A DNA stretch of 64,000 nucleotides, from positions 24,221,621 to 24,285,620 of the forward strand of contig NC_067125.1 in the NCBI RefSeq assembly GCF_021347895.1. The letters are read 5' to 3'. The position numbers and the translations under genes are program-made. The DNA comes from Acanthochromis polyacanthus. Taxonomy: Eukaryota; Chordata; Actinopteri; Pomacentridae. Each line of letters opens with the position of its first letter. Within the stretch, counting starts at the first letter, position 1. Positions 1 through 26,969 of the stretch are shown piece after piece. Below the pieces are notes generated by a model. It did not search any database, had not been told where the DNA came from, and worked only from the letters and a program-made list of their open reading frames with translations.

Positions 1-1066
1 CTCTTTAAAGAGCACAGTGATTTCTTAATCATAACGCATACAGCTTTTGTCGTGATATCTGGTACCACTGTGAACTCTGACCATCAAACCATTCAGGACA
101 TATCAGGCAAAATACAGAAAGTCCAAACCCAATCTCCACATTCACAGACTTAAAGGTGTGTTTGCTTAGTGCACAAAGGCTCCGACGGAGATTTTTCATC
201 AATGTTTCACACCTTTTCTGAGAGTGGAATTCACCAAAAAGGCTAAAACCTAAATCTTAATGCACCAAAACATCCAAAATCTGAATATTAATGGACCAAA
301 TAGTTTAACACCTAAATGATAATGGAACAAAAAGTCAAAAACCTAAATATAATGCAGGAGAAAGTCTAAAACGTAAACATTAATGGAACAAAAAGTCAAA
401 AACCTAAATTTCAAAGCAACAAAATGTCGAAAAACCCGAATATTAATATATCAAAAAGTCTGAAGCCTAAATAATAATTGAACAAAAAGTCAAAAACCAA
501 AATATTAATGAAGGATAAAGTCACAACCCTAAAAACCAATGGACCAAAAGTCTAAAACCTAAATATTATGGACCAAAAAAGTCAAAAACCTGAACATTTA
601 TGCAAGAAAATGTCTAAAAACTTACATATTAATGTATGAAAAAGTCAAAAATGTGAATATCAATGCATCAGAAAGACTAAAAACTAAATAATAATGGACC
701 AAAAAGTCATAAAATCTAAATATTAGGGTTGGAAAAAATCCAAATCCCAAATATTAATACACCAAAATATCCAAAAACCTAAATATTAAAACACTAAAAG
801 TCTAAAATTTGAATATTTTGCACCAAAATATATTGCAGCAGCAAGTCAAAAATCTGAACACCTTAAAATGTCATTGAAGGAGATCGGGACCAGCTGCTGG
901 TCCTTTTCTAAATAAAAAACGTTCACGGATCAAAACAGGTTCTCTGCTTTTATGCTAAATCATTTTCACACATCACCTGGACACCTGAGATATGGCATTT
1001 AAAACTCTCTGTCCTGACCAATGGGAACTCTGCAGGACGGTTGCTAGCGGCGACAGTGAGTTTTAC
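1..1066 (-). other. actn4: actn4 intron after exon 8' (partial)
   Basis: No exon 9 sequence (AETAANRICKVLAVN-like) was found here. The first 180 bases and 850-1066 are unremarkable intron. About 230-835 is minisatellite, listed separately. Confidence 0.75.
230..835. repeat. degenerate ~30-bp AT-rich minisatellite, block 1
   Basis: About 20 imperfect units of the type 'aatattaatggaccaaaaag' followed by 'tcaaaaacct'. Units vary by substitution and 1-3 base indels. Related blocks recur in the neighbouring introns. Confidence 0.85.
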
Positions 1067-15560
<14,494 letters not shown>

Positions 15561-15569
15561 TGGGAAACC

Positions 15570-17070
15570 ACTTCAGTCCTTTGTGGGAAATTCTAAATTC
15601 TCCAGCTATCCTGTGCTACATCCGCCAACTCAAGAATAAATACAAAGCTACAGCTGAACATAAACTAGCGGCTGTATTCTACTGAGTTGCTCAATTTTAG
15701 GCAAAGTGCCGCTCATCAATAACGGATTGATGCATACGGATAGGAACCGTGCATGAACTGACCCTTAAAATCAATGTTATTTTAATTATTTCAACACCAA
15801 AAGTGAACCGAGTCACACACCAGCAGACTCTGCTCTTCAACACCAACTTTGCACTAAATAAAATCAAACTTCATGGGTCCAATTAATTTCGTCATACACT
15901 CAAAGTCAAACATGGATCCCAAAATTTGTGACTATAGTAGACTATCTGCACTACAAGCGCACCTACTGGGCATGTGCAAGGAAAACAAACGTTGCTCATG
16001 AACAAATATCCAACATTTTGGTAATTCATCATTTAAAGAGTTGTAATTGAAGCAGTTCCTGCAGGACTTTGGAGGAACTTTGATTTGCTTTCAATTGATG
16101 AACCCCAAACACAACAGGAAGTTCTAAAATCTCCAGATATTCTGTGCTACATCCGCTAACTCAGGCATAATGAGAGGTTTTTGGGGGGTTTATTCTCGAT
16201 CAAAATCAGCAGTCCACATTATAGACCGATAGCTACCGGTTGTAATATGAACAGGGCCGTGTATGCATGAATTGACCCTTTGAAATCATTGTTCTTTGAA
16301 TTATTTTAACACCAAAAGTGAACCGAGTCTCAAACCATCCACAAGACTTGTTCGCTCTCAGTCTTCAACACAGGGAACATGAACGTTGCTCATAAACAAA
16401 AGTCCAGACTTTGTGGTAATTCATCATTTAAAGAGTTGTAACTGAAGTAGTTCCTGCAGGACTTTGGAGGAACTTTGATTTGCTTTCGATTGATTGACGC
16501 CAAACACAACAGGAAGTCCTAAATTCTCCAGATATCCTGTGCTACATCCGCTAACTCAGGAATAAACACATTAACACGGCACTAAAGCTGAGTCTGTAAC
16601 TATCTACTGCATCCACGAACAGAACCACGTGCATTAACTGACCCTTAAAATCATCGCATTTTGAGTTATCTTAGCACTTTAGTGACCAAAACCCCACAAC
16701 TCTTAGTCTTCAACACCAACTTTGCAGCTTTGAAATGAATAAAATCAAACACTGTGGGTCCAATCAATTTCGTCATCCACCCAAAGTCAAACATGAAGCC
16801 CAAAATTTGTGACTATAGTAGACTATCCACACTATAACCGCACCCACTGGGCATGTGCAAGGAAAACAAACAATGCTCACAAACAATATGTACAAAATTT
16901 TGGTAATTCATCATTTAAAGAGTTGTAACTGAAGTTGTTCCTGCAGGATTTTGGAGGAACTTTGATTTGCTTTCGATTGATTGACACCAAACACAACAGG
17001 AAGTCCTAAATTCTCCAGATATCCCATGCTACATTAGCTCACTCAGGAATAAACACATTAATACAGCTGA
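15570..17070. repeat. tandem array of a ~400-530-bp unit, four copies
   Basis: The marker 'ctccagatatcctgtgctac' or a near variant falls at about 15600, 16131, 16526 and 17011. Other shared phrases are 'actatagtagactatc', 'gggcatgtgcaaggaaaaca', 'aattcatcatttaaagagtt' and 'cctgcaggactttggaggaa'. Copies are clearly homologous but diverged and unequal in length. Confidence 0.85.
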
Positions 17071-20000
17071 ATGCGTAACTTTTTGTGCATCCATGTGTGT
17101 TTTTTTTAGTAACAACAGATCTACGTCTGCATTAACTGACCCTTAAAGTCATTGCACTCTTAGCCTTCAACATCAACTTTGCAGCTTTGGACTGAATAAC
17201 ATCAAACTTTATGGCCGTTCTTCACTCTGTCAGACCTCCACATTTTCTCCACAAACATTATGACAGGAGCAGCTCTCCGCCCGGTCTCCTCTCCCCACCG
17301 TCCCACCACCAACACCAGTACAAAGCTCCCATTTATCCTGCTGGATAATAGCAGCCTTCAGCCCCCTGAGCTCTGCCTCAACCGGCTCCCTCTCAGACCG
17401 ACCCTCCCCCAGACCGACGACACCAAACCCCTCCACAAACTCTCACAATTAACGTACATATATGGAGAGAAAGAGAAGAGGAAGGAGAAGGGGAGATGGA
17501 TTTCAGACAGACAAACAGAGGCAGGGCCAGTGGGGAGGACGGGAAGACAATACCCTCTGACCACACAAACAGGAACAATGCAGCAGGAAAAGGCCACAGC
17601 AATGGCAGGAAGCTCCAGCTTAGTTTAGCTCAGTCAGACAATCGGAGTGACGACGCATTCATCGACTGTCACCACGAGCTCCACTGCAACCATCGAAACA
17701 ACATTCTGGGTATTTTCTTTCCCATTTATGCGAGTTCATATCTCACTTTACTGCCACTAAACTGCTGTCACTTCCCAGCATTCATTGAAAAGATATAAGG
17801 GTTTGTGAAAAAACTTGGGTGGAGTTGATTGAAAGAGTGCATGTAAAGAAAAATAGCAGCTTAAATCCGACTTTTTAACACCCAGAGACGATGTCAAACA
17901 ATGGTAGAAAGGGTTTTAGGTGATTTCATTGCTTATATTTACTATCAAGAGGCAGTAAATTCAGATGTCTTGGCAGTTTTCATATGAAAACTCTCAGAAT
18001 AGATTTTGTAATAAGACAAAAGTAACATGAGCCACTGATTATGTACAAATTCCTACATTATTGGTTCTAACATCAGTACTAGACAAATAAGGACAATAGA
18101 TTTTTATGTGAATGTTCTTAAAGAAAATATTAGGTGTTTTAATGATATATAAATAATCAGTTTAGATATTTTTTAAAAAAGATTTTCATTCATTTTTTGA
18201 AAATATTTACAAGAATTTTCTTGCCAAATTGGATTTTTTTTAAATAAAACTTTTAAGAGAAACTTTTCAGGAATTACTCTGATTTTCTTCCTGAAGGTTT
18301 TGCAAATTTTCAGAAATTTAGGGAATTTTTTTTGCTGAATTTTTGGATTTTTTCAGACTAGGAAACAGTATTTTTTGGTGCCCGTAAATGAGGACAACAG
18401 CAGGGTTAAAGTGCAGTGCGTCTGTCAGGTTTGAGCAGAGCTGCTGATGAGAACGAAGCCGTAAAAGTCAAACCGCGGCAGGCTGAGACCTTCAGAGAAC
18501 CGGAGAACTTCACATTCTGTGCAAGAACATGATGTCATCGCCTCGCTGTGAGGTCAGAGGTCGGCTGTGGAGCTGGAAAAAATAAAGCGTGTTACTGCTG
18601 AGTCTGAATCATGCAGCTGCAACAATCTGCTTCCTGGTTTTTATGTCGTCATCGTCTCACTAAACCATCTTGAAAAAGCAAACGTAGCTGAAACTAAACA
18701 CCGGGAGCAGAAGGTGGCGTCACAAAGCTCCCCCTCCGTGATCTGCCTGACCTTAAACTCCTGGCCGGCTCCCAGATAGCTGCTTAAAGTGTAAATATTG
18801 GTTATGTCAGAGCAGTTTTAACTCACTAATCCACTCGTTAAACGTGTCCGTGTGTTGCTGCACAGATCAGACGAGCTCTGGATGCAGATAACGAGCTGAA
18901 GCTGGATCTGTCCGTTAAGAAGGTTTACATTTTAGGTGTCCAGTTCTTATCCTCCAGTATCTGTTGCGTAACCCGTCATCCTCCATTGTCTGCTTCCTCA
19001 TATTTAACCTTTACACTTCCTCTTATTTAACCTTTACATGTAATCAAAGCTGGTCAGCAGCTCAGAAAAACCAAAATAGCTGAAAAACTGAATTTAAATA
19101 CCAGGAAAGCCTCAAATAGGATTAGAGCCGTTCGCTGGGAGTCTTTTTCACCTCTGTTTGGGCTGAACCAGCGGCTGAAGCATCTAATTTTGCAACGACG
19201 AGGGTGGATTTTGTATTTTTTTTTTTCTTCATGACAGTCTTCACATGCCAACTGTGGCTTTGATGAAACTGGGTCAGAGTGTGACTCAAACTTTGATGAG
19301 CTCGTCTCCAGAATAAAACATTCCAGCGTCGGTGTGTAAAAAGGAAACTACATGGTTGGATTTCTGGGCTCTGCAGTCGTGGCTCTGGGTTGGACTCCAA
19401 ATTCCAGCAGCCGGACGATCGCTGCCTTCAATTCAAACGCTCATATATCAAGAATAATTCACTTTTTAAAGATTTCAAGTTCATAAAACAAACTACAAGC
19501 TTCCTTTTGTCGGTTTAAAGCATGAAATTTGAGCACAAAATGCTGCATAAGTCTCACACAAGCAGACAAAAACCAAGATTTAGGTGGATTAGTTGGTCAA
19601 TGTAATCTTATTTGATCAAATTCTCATTTGTTGGTGTTACTTTCACAAATCAAAAAGCACTACATTAATAGATTACCAGGATAATCTATTATTTTTGGAT
19701 GCGTTTTCAGTTTTGACCTCTTAGAAAATGCTAGATCTAAGTTTTATAACTGAAAATTTATTCAGATTTGGCTCCAAACTGATTGACATGATGTTAAAAA
19801 TTTGTCAGTGTGGCTGAATTTTGGCCAAAAAGTTGATAATCAACAAGTAGTTTTGTTGTTTTATTTCAATCAAATGTTCCTCCTTAATTGATATTTTGAA
19901 GAAAAACCTCAAGTTGAACCTGTTTAAATGGATTTTAGTGGCTCTTAACGGTCTTAATATTTCTTATTTCCATTTTAGTGATTGATCTTACAGTTTGCTT

Positions 20001-20720
20001 TATTTCTTTGTTTTCCTACCTGATTTTAATGAACTTTATTCTGTTTTGACATTCTGCACATCATTTCGATGCTGCCTGATAACACGAGCAGCACTTCTGA
20101 TAATTTTAGAACGTGCCACAGAAACAAATTTGACTCAAAACATGCAGATTTTTACACCTTGACAAGACGATCTTATTCTCCATTTGTACTCATGTGAAGG
20201 TATTTGGTACAAAAAAAAGCTGTTTTTGGTGGATAAAAGCTGCATCATTTTGGCTCTGATCCGAGGTTTGTTTGTCTCCTGAACTGTGTCTGGAAGCAGT
20301 TAAAGCATCAGATATACAACCTAGTCGAGTCTAAAGGAGAATGATGGGGTCAAATGTTTGATCTCTTCTTTAAAAACATCTAAATATACGAGCAGCCGTC
20401 AGCTGTGACCTCCGAGGTCTTTCATGTCTGATCTGGAGGGTCGAAGGTTGAAGTTCAAGAAACACGACCAAACATGCACGGAAAAACACCAGGGCTGAGA
20501 CTTTAACGAATTAATTAATTACAGAAAAAAATGTAAAAAACCCCCCCAAAACATTTAATTCCCAATATAGTTCCTGATAACACTGATGAAAATTCCAGCC
20601 CAGTAGGTGGTGCTAATGAACCTAAAGTCTGTTTTCCAGCCGTGAAGAAGAAGCACAGGCGTGATTTCAGCACACAAGAAAGTTTGGTGATGGAAGATGA
20701 GTCATTTTTGTAGTTGAAGC
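17071..20720. other. actn4: intron 1 segment without recognised elements
   Basis: A pyrimidine-rich patch at 17265-17415 and a purine-rich patch at 17460-17560 give moderately long open frames on both strands, but no domain or splice pattern supports a gene. 17800-18400 is AT-rich. 18400-18780 is more GC-rich with several CpGs and could be regulatory. 18781-20720 is featureless. Confidence 0.4.
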
Positions 20721-20726
20721 TCGTGT

Positions 20727-20885
20727 ATTTATTTATTTATTTAGAATGGGACAGTGCATATTAATCAACATGAGTCCAACAAAGTCCACATGTAAATATG
20801 CCAGAGTTAGCCAGAGTGGCTAATTTTCATCTGTAGTCCCAGGGCAGGTTGATGTTACAGAATTAAAACAAGGCCACACAGCATG
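20727..20885. repeat. fish dispersed-repeat fragment
   Basis: It begins with a (TTTA)n run, then 'gaatgggacagtgcatatta' and 'ccagagttagccagagtggc', text I associate with an abundant teleost retroposon in reverse orientation. No target duplication was identified. It abuts the TTAA element at 20898. Confidence 0.4.
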
Positions 20886-20897
20886 AAACAAAGTTAA

Positions 20898-21432
20898 CCC
20901 TTTAAGCTGCAGTTAATTCCAGCCATTTTCAGTACAAAAAAATTGCTAATATTCTATTTTTAAATAAAAAAAATTACGAAAAATACGGGGAATATTGGAC
21001 GGGCATCGCGAGGTGCATTTCCTTGAAAATGACCGATTCGGGGATTTTATACCGACTTCAGGACATGTTTTGGACAAAATAGTTTACTGGCTTGTGTCAT
21101 CTGGATGTAAAAGGTTGGATTATGGCCGTTTTTTGTGGAATCTTTTTTTTTGTGTGTAATAATGAACCCGGAAATGTGAGTCGCGCTGTGTGCGTTGAAG
21201 CCGTGTATAGAGAACGGATGGATGAATATTCGTTTTTGTCGGACAAATGTGTTTTTCTCACCCGCTGTAGTAATCGCATCTGAAAGTGGTTTATACCGGC
21301 GGATTCATGAGAATCTAAGCTTTCCATCAGCGTATAGTGTTTGTATAATCGTGTTTGCAGCCGTCGGACATTCTTGAAATTCCTATGCAAATTAGTAGGT
21401 GTACCGCCGGCGGTACACTGAAGTTTAAGGGG
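20898..21432. mobile_element. TTAA-target miniature element, copy 1 (piggyBac-like)
   Basis: It starts CCCTTTAAGCTGCAGT after TTAA (20894-20897) and ends ACTGAAGTTTAAGGGG followed by TTAG, a decayed TTAA. 535 bp. The ends are imperfect inverted repeats. TTAA plus a CCC terminus suggests piggyBac; Kolobok also uses TTAA. No transposase; the 60-97-aa frames inside are short and overlap on both strands. It carries a perfect 20-bp GC-rich palindrome near its right end. Copy 2 at 29197-29732 is ~95% identical over its length. Confidence 0.85.
21399..21418. repeat. perfect 20-bp palindrome in TTAA element copy 1
   Basis: GTGTACCGCCGGCGGTACAC is self-complementary, about 15 bp inside the right terminus. 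It is identical in copy 2. Confidence 0.97.
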
Positions 21433-22080
21433 TTAGAAATCGCAGATATTGTGCAAGCAAACAATATACTGACTAAATAAGACATAAGAGGAAAAAAAAA
21501 AAGAACTATAAAGAAATTAATAAAACTACATGTCTACGCTGTGGCTGCAGGTTTGATTGTCAAGAAGCCAAAGTTTGACTCCAGTAGTTACGTGACGATC
21601 AGCGTTGGTTTGTCCATCCGTCTCCTAACAACTTAATTATAAACTTTAAGTTCATAAAAAATACATATATATATAGAAATAATTATATTCCTCAACAAAG
21701 AACCATGAAAAATACATCATTTAGCGAATAGAGATGAATAAATAATAGCAAAGTAGAAAAAAGATGAATGGCGACACCACCCATTATTATATTATTCATT
21801 GATTTTTTATTTCATTTAAAAAAATTTTTTTACTTTATTTGTTCTTTATTCCATTTTATATTTTTTAATTATTATTTTTATTATAATTTTTGATTTATTA
21901 TTATTTTATTTATATATTGTAATTTAATAGTTTTTATTTTATTTATTTTATTTTAATATTTTGAATGCTGCTTGTTTAATTATGTAGAGCTGAATAAATA
22001 AGAGCAAAGTAGAAAAAAGGTGGATTCATTTGCCAACCTACATTTGTATGAATTGAAAAACTTTGCTTATGTTTACAGAT
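21433..22080. other. actn4: AT-rich intron 1 segment
   Basis: Low-complexity TTATTATTTTA-type sequence, especially 21790-21960. No gene or bounded element seen. Confidence 0.5.
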
Positions 22081-22084
22081 TCAA

Positions 22085-22310
22085 GACCTTTATTTGTCAC
22101 AAACACAATTATACATAACAGTATTTTTTATATTTAGAGATAGTTTTTTGGTATGTAGACTTTTCTGTTTTTTTTTTTTAGAATTTACAGATTTTTTTTA
22201 TCATATTTACACATTTTTTAAAACATTTACAGACCATTTTTTAAGTATTTATAGACAATTTTCTTAGTATTTACAGACTATTTTTCATTGTGTCAAATAT
22301 TGCGATTAAC
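22085..22310. repeat. degenerate 'agtatttacagactttttt' minisatellite, small block
   Basis: About eight imperfect ~20-bp units. The same unit makes the larger array at 24915-25640. Confidence 0.65.
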
Positions 22311-23392
22311 TACAAAGGGTTACCTAATAAATTAAATAAATTACACTAAAAAAAAGCTACACCTCCCTTTTCCATCTTTTTTGATGTGTTTTCAGTTTTG
22401 ACTTAATAGAAACTGCTAATACTATTTTTTTTTTTTTTTTTTTACAGAAAATTTACTCTGATTTGGCTCTGGACTGATTGAAATGATAAAAAAAGTTGAT
22501 AACCTACACGGAAAATCATCTAAAAACAATTTTTTAGGCCTAAATCACCAGTAAATATAGTTTTGATTTAATAAACAATATAAATATAGCAGTCTGCTGT
22601 GAGTATGTTCTTATAATTACAGTATAAAACAACCAAATTATGTAATATGTTGCAGAAACTAGCACTTTATGCTGATTTATAATGAATTAAATCTGTAATT
22701 AATTAGATAAATGACACTAAAAAGCACACATGTAGACTAGAATAAAACTACAACTTCCTCCGCCACACCTCGACCAGGAATGTGCTGCAAGAATCCACCT
22801 CCACTCTGAGCTCACATTCACCAGTTATCTCCACACCCAATTTCTGAACACACACTGACTACACACACTCACATGCACACACACACACAGAGGAGGGTGT
22901 GTCTCTGAGGAAGGAATGAACCAGCAGGTCGAACACACTCCTATTTATTGCACAACTTTCTGCCCATGACGTCAGTAGCTTTTTCTCATCACACACCCTT
23001 TTTCTTTTCTTTTTTCCCCCCTACAGATGAGCTCACCGTTACAGTGAATCCACACATAAAAAAAACATGTCGCACATCTAATTAGAGATCTATGAGTGTG
23101 ATTCAGAGACCACACACAACACACACTCTGCTCGGTTTTCTCACACCCAGCAACGGGCTTCGGCAGGTCGAGGCTTGCAGCAGGTGAGGAGCTCAGAGCC
23201 GTAAACTAATCGCTTTATGTTGTCACCGCTGCAGGACGGCAAGCAAACACCTGCAGCTTCTCTGTTTAAGAGAATTTATCAGGCTCTGAACTGACTGACA
23301 TCATGATATAAAGTGTAAATGTGGCAGAATACTGGCAAAAAAGTCAAAAATCAACATGGAAAATCATCTAAAAAGTGCAGATTCATACCAAG
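22311..23392. other. actn4: intron 1 segment with a CA-rich patch
   Basis: A short CA-rich stretch at 22855-22890. 22740-23280 is of average composition with no exon or element recognised. Confidence 0.4.
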
Positions 23393-24258
23393 TTAAAGAG
23401 CCCATATTCAGATTTTTTTTATGCTAAATCGTTTATTCAATCTGTCAAAAAAGATGTTTTTTATGCTTGTAAAAAGTCCACACAAAACTCTGTTTTTTAA
23501 ATGCCTGAAACACTTAGTTTTGAGACCAGGCTTTTATTCTGTTACTTAATGACATCATCATGTAACACATTTGCACAAACCCTGCTAGCAGCTACTTTAG
23601 CTTTAAAAAAAAAAAAAAGAAAAGAAGAGCAGCTTCCTCACAGTCAGACATTATGTCTTCACTAGAGCGATGTCTCTATACTTAGAGAACCAGGATTTAT
23701 CGGTGTCATCTGACCAGCGGACCAATCAGAGCAGACTGGGCTCTGTAGGAGGCGGGGCTTTAAAGCGAGAGCAGCCTTTCAAACTGATAAGCTGCACTTA
23801 TGTTCAGCAATTTACAGCAAAAGCATGTAAACATATTCTAGTAGACCCTTGGAATAAAACTATATAACTGGTAGAAGTTCCTACTATGGGCTCTTTAATA
23901 ATTATTCTGTAACTTAATGACATCATCATGTAACACATTTGCATAAATTCTGCTAGCGGCTAGTTTGGAAGACCAACAACTTTCCTCCCAGTTCCTCACT
24001 AGAGTTCTTCTGTTAGAGATACATCTCAATGCTTAAAAATCCAAGATTTACCAATGTCACCTGGCCAGCTGACCAATCAGAGCAGACTAGGCTCTTCAGG
24101 AGGCGAGGCCTTAAAGACACAGTAGTGTTGTAACTTTGGAGCTGCAGTAATGTGCAGTTTAATGTAATTTTTCAGCATAAAAGTGTGTAAACATATTCTA
24201 GTAGAGCCCCTAGAATAAAACTATAAACTGGTGGAAGTTCCTACTATGGGCTCTTTAA
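23393..24258. mobile_element. miniature element with TTAAAGAGCCCATA ends, internally duplicated
   Basis: The left end TTAAAGAGCCCATA (23393-23406) is exactly inverted at 23885-23898 and again at 24245-24258. The second ~360 bp (23899-24258) is a diverged tandem copy of 23535-23898, so the element has one left end and two right ends. The conserved interior includes 'ttaatgacatcatcatgtaa' and 'ccaatcagagcagact'. No coding capacity. It resembles a common teleost non-autonomous DNA element; superfamily uncertain, TTAA may be the target. Confidence 0.75.
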
Positions 24259-24304
24259 AGGAGTTAAATGTGGAGCGGCTGGCAGGAGGAACAACCTCAA
24301 GGAA

Positions 24305-24425
24305 CTTGGACTGGACTGGACCGGACCGGCGGTACCAGACTGAACAGGGCCAAACCAAGCTGGCCTGGCCCCGGGAATAAAGCTCGGTAGCTGGTCTGGT
24401 CTGGTCTGGCCTGGCCTGACGCAGG
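24305..24425. repeat. ctgga/ctggt pentamer-rich patch
   Basis: Runs of ggactggactggaccggacc and, on the other side, ctggtctggtctggtctggc, with GC content well above the surroundings. It gives two overlapping minus-strand frames that are repeat artefacts. Confidence 0.7.
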
Positions 24426-24914
24426 GCCTCCTATTCTTAGACGCACTCCAATTAAAAAAGGGCTGTGGCGAGCAACACTGCAGATTATTGTCACACAGTC
24501 GCTGCGACATGCGACAAATCACGTCAACACGACGTCAAGTCAAACGTATTTTAACCTGAATACAGCTTCCTGGTGTCATTTAGCACAAAAACGACCCGGA
24601 GTTCCTCAAAAAGCCACGTCAGGAACAAACAATGTGGCTCCTAAAAACACAGAATGTATAAAAATGCAGCTTCATGCAGCCGTGGTGTAACTGGATATCC
24701 TCAAAGTAATGGAGCAGAAGAGGATCCACAGCAGAACCTTAAAGCCGCATCCACGACGACACAATTTAAAGCAAAAACATGCAGAAGAAAGTTTCGTTTA
24801 CATTAACACGTCTCAAAAACACCATTTAGTCTTTGGAAGCGGCAGAAAAGTTGAGATTTCTTTAACTGCACGAGAACACAACAAGACCAGCAACACCTGG
24901 AAGTTATCATCCAG

Positions 24915-25640
24915 ACTATTTTTTTTTTGCATTTACAGACTCTTTAAAAAATATTTACAGATTTTTTTTTTAGTATTTATAGACATTTTTTTTTGTATTA
25001 CACAATATTTTTAAGTATTTACAGACTTTTTTAGTATTTACAGTGTTTTTTTAATATTGACAGATTTTTTTTAGAGTTTACAGACTATTTAAAAAAATAT
25101 TTACAGACCTTTCTAGTATTAACACAATATTTTTTAAATATTGACAGATTTTTTTGTATTAAAAGAGTATTTTAGTATTTACAGACTATTTTATTAAAAA
25201 TATTTCCAGACTTTTAGTATTCATAGACTGTTTTTTAGTATTTGCAGGCTATTGTTTCATATTTCCAGACTTTTTTTTAGTATTTACACAATATTTTGAA
25301 AATATTTACAGATTTTTTAGTATTTATAGCCTATATTGTTTTTAATATTTACACAATATTTTTAAATATTTACAAACTTTTTTAGTATTTACACAATACT
25401 TAAATATTTACAGACTTTTTAAAGTATTTATAGCCTATTTTTGTATTTAAAGAGTATTTTTGTAGTATTTACAGGTTTTTTTTAGTATTTATAGCCTATA
25501 TTTTTTTAGCATTTACACAATATTTTTAAATATTTACAGACTTTTTTTAGTATTTACACAATATTTTTTTTTAATATTTAGAGACTAAGTATTTATAGCC
25601 TATTTTTGTATTTAAAGAGTATTTTTGTAGTGTTTACAGA
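24915..25640. repeat. 'agtatttacagactttttt' AT-rich minisatellite array
   Basis: About 30-35 imperfect ~20-bp units with variants 'agtatttatagcctattttt' and 'agtatttacacaatattttt', over some 725 bp. Strong T/A strand bias. Confidence 0.9.
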
Positions 25641-25694
25641 GTTGTTGCTGTGTTTTTTAGTATTTTATGAATAATATTTATGCTGGTGGTGTCT

Positions 25695-25770
25695 TTACTC
25701 TTTCTGCAGTAACAGCTAAATTTCCCCTTGTGGATTAAAAAAGTATTTCTATTCTTTTCTATATAGTTTG
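25695..25770 (+). repeat. LINE-like 3' tail
   Basis: 'aaatttccccttgtggatta' then 'aaaaagtatttctattcttt' matches the usual fish non-LTR retroposon 3' end. It directly follows the minisatellite array. Only the tail is visible. Confidence 0.6.
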
Positions 25771-26327
25771 AGGTTAAGTCTGACTAACACAGCTACAGAT
25801 TACAGATGTTTTAATTGGTTTTATTGGTTTAATATGACGTTACAGATATGTGGAGTAAAAATTCTGACGAGTCACGGCAGCTAATTTAAATTCCAGATGG
25901 TTGAACTCCTAAAACTTTACAACAGCGAGGATGATTTGTGTTTTAAAACATGAGAACACAGAGAGAACAGCTGTTTGAACTGGCAGCATCTCTGTGACAT
26001 GATGAATGACACTGATTAGAAGGAATGTAGCTTCCAAAGCCAAGCAGCAGCGATTCTACGGAGAGAAAAGACGTCCAAAAAAAAAACAAAAAAAAAAAAA
26101 AACTGGATGTAGGAGGAGGAAGAGGAGGGAGGGTGCTCATTATCCTCTCATGTCTGGACAGGTGATGGTTACAGGAGGAGCCTCGCTCAGCTTCATGTGC
26201 TGACAGGTCAACCTTCAGAAAACAACAAACATCCAGCGGGGGGCGTTTCCTCAAACTGTCCAACATGGATGATCAAAGATCTGACAAACTCAAATCAACA
26301 GATCAACGCCGACGACAGAAAGCAGCA

Positions 26328-26969
26328 GAAGGAGGAGGAGAAAAAGGAGAAGAAGGAAAAGATGAAGGGGATGAAGAAGAAGAGAGAGAAGGAGAAACAA
26401 AAAGGGAGAGGGAGGACAATAATGAGGAGGACGAGGAAAAGGAGGAGGAGAAGACAATGAAGGAGGAAGAAAAGGAGAAGAAAAAGGAGGAAAAGAAGGA
26501 AAAGATGAAGAAGGGGATGAAGGAGAAGAAAAGGGAGAGAAAGGAGAAGAATGAGAATGAGAAAGAGAAGAATGACAAGGAAAGAAGAAGGAGGAGAAGA
26601 AAAAGGAGGAAGAAAAGGAGAAGGAAAAGGAGAAGGAAAAGGAAGAGAAGGAGGCAAAGAAGGAGAAGGAGAAAAAGAAGAAGTAGAAAAAGAAGGAGAA
26701 GAAGAGGAAGGAGTAGAAGAAGGAGGAAAAGAAGGAGGAAATAAAGATGGAGAAGACGAGAAGGGAGAGGAAGGAGGAGGAGAAGGAGATTAAAATGAGG
26801 AAGGAGATGAAAAAAGGGAGAGGAAGGAGGAGAAGTAGAAGAAGAAAAAAAGACGAAGGAGGAGGAGAAGGAGAAGAAAGCGTAGAAGGAAAAAGGGGAG
26901 AAGAAGAAGAAAAGGGCGGAGAAGATGGAGAAGAAGAAAAAGGAGATGAAGAAGAAAAAGGAGAAGTAG
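26328..26969 (+). repeat. ~640-nt polypurine (GA-rich) tract
   Basis: The plus strand is almost entirely A and G (gga, aga, gaa triplets) with scattered pyrimidines. Long Lys/Glu/Arg frames on the plus strand and a Leu/Phe/Ser frame of 234 codons on the minus strand are composition artefacts. Such tracts can form intramolecular triplexes. Confidence 0.95.

Noticed and set aside
21092..21390. 60-97-aa frames shared with 29358-29677 (e.g. starting LDVKGWIMAVFCGIF)
   Set aside because: They are shared only because both lie in copies of the same non-autonomous TTAA element. Overlapping frames exist on both strands, and identity is equal at all codon positions as far as can be seen.
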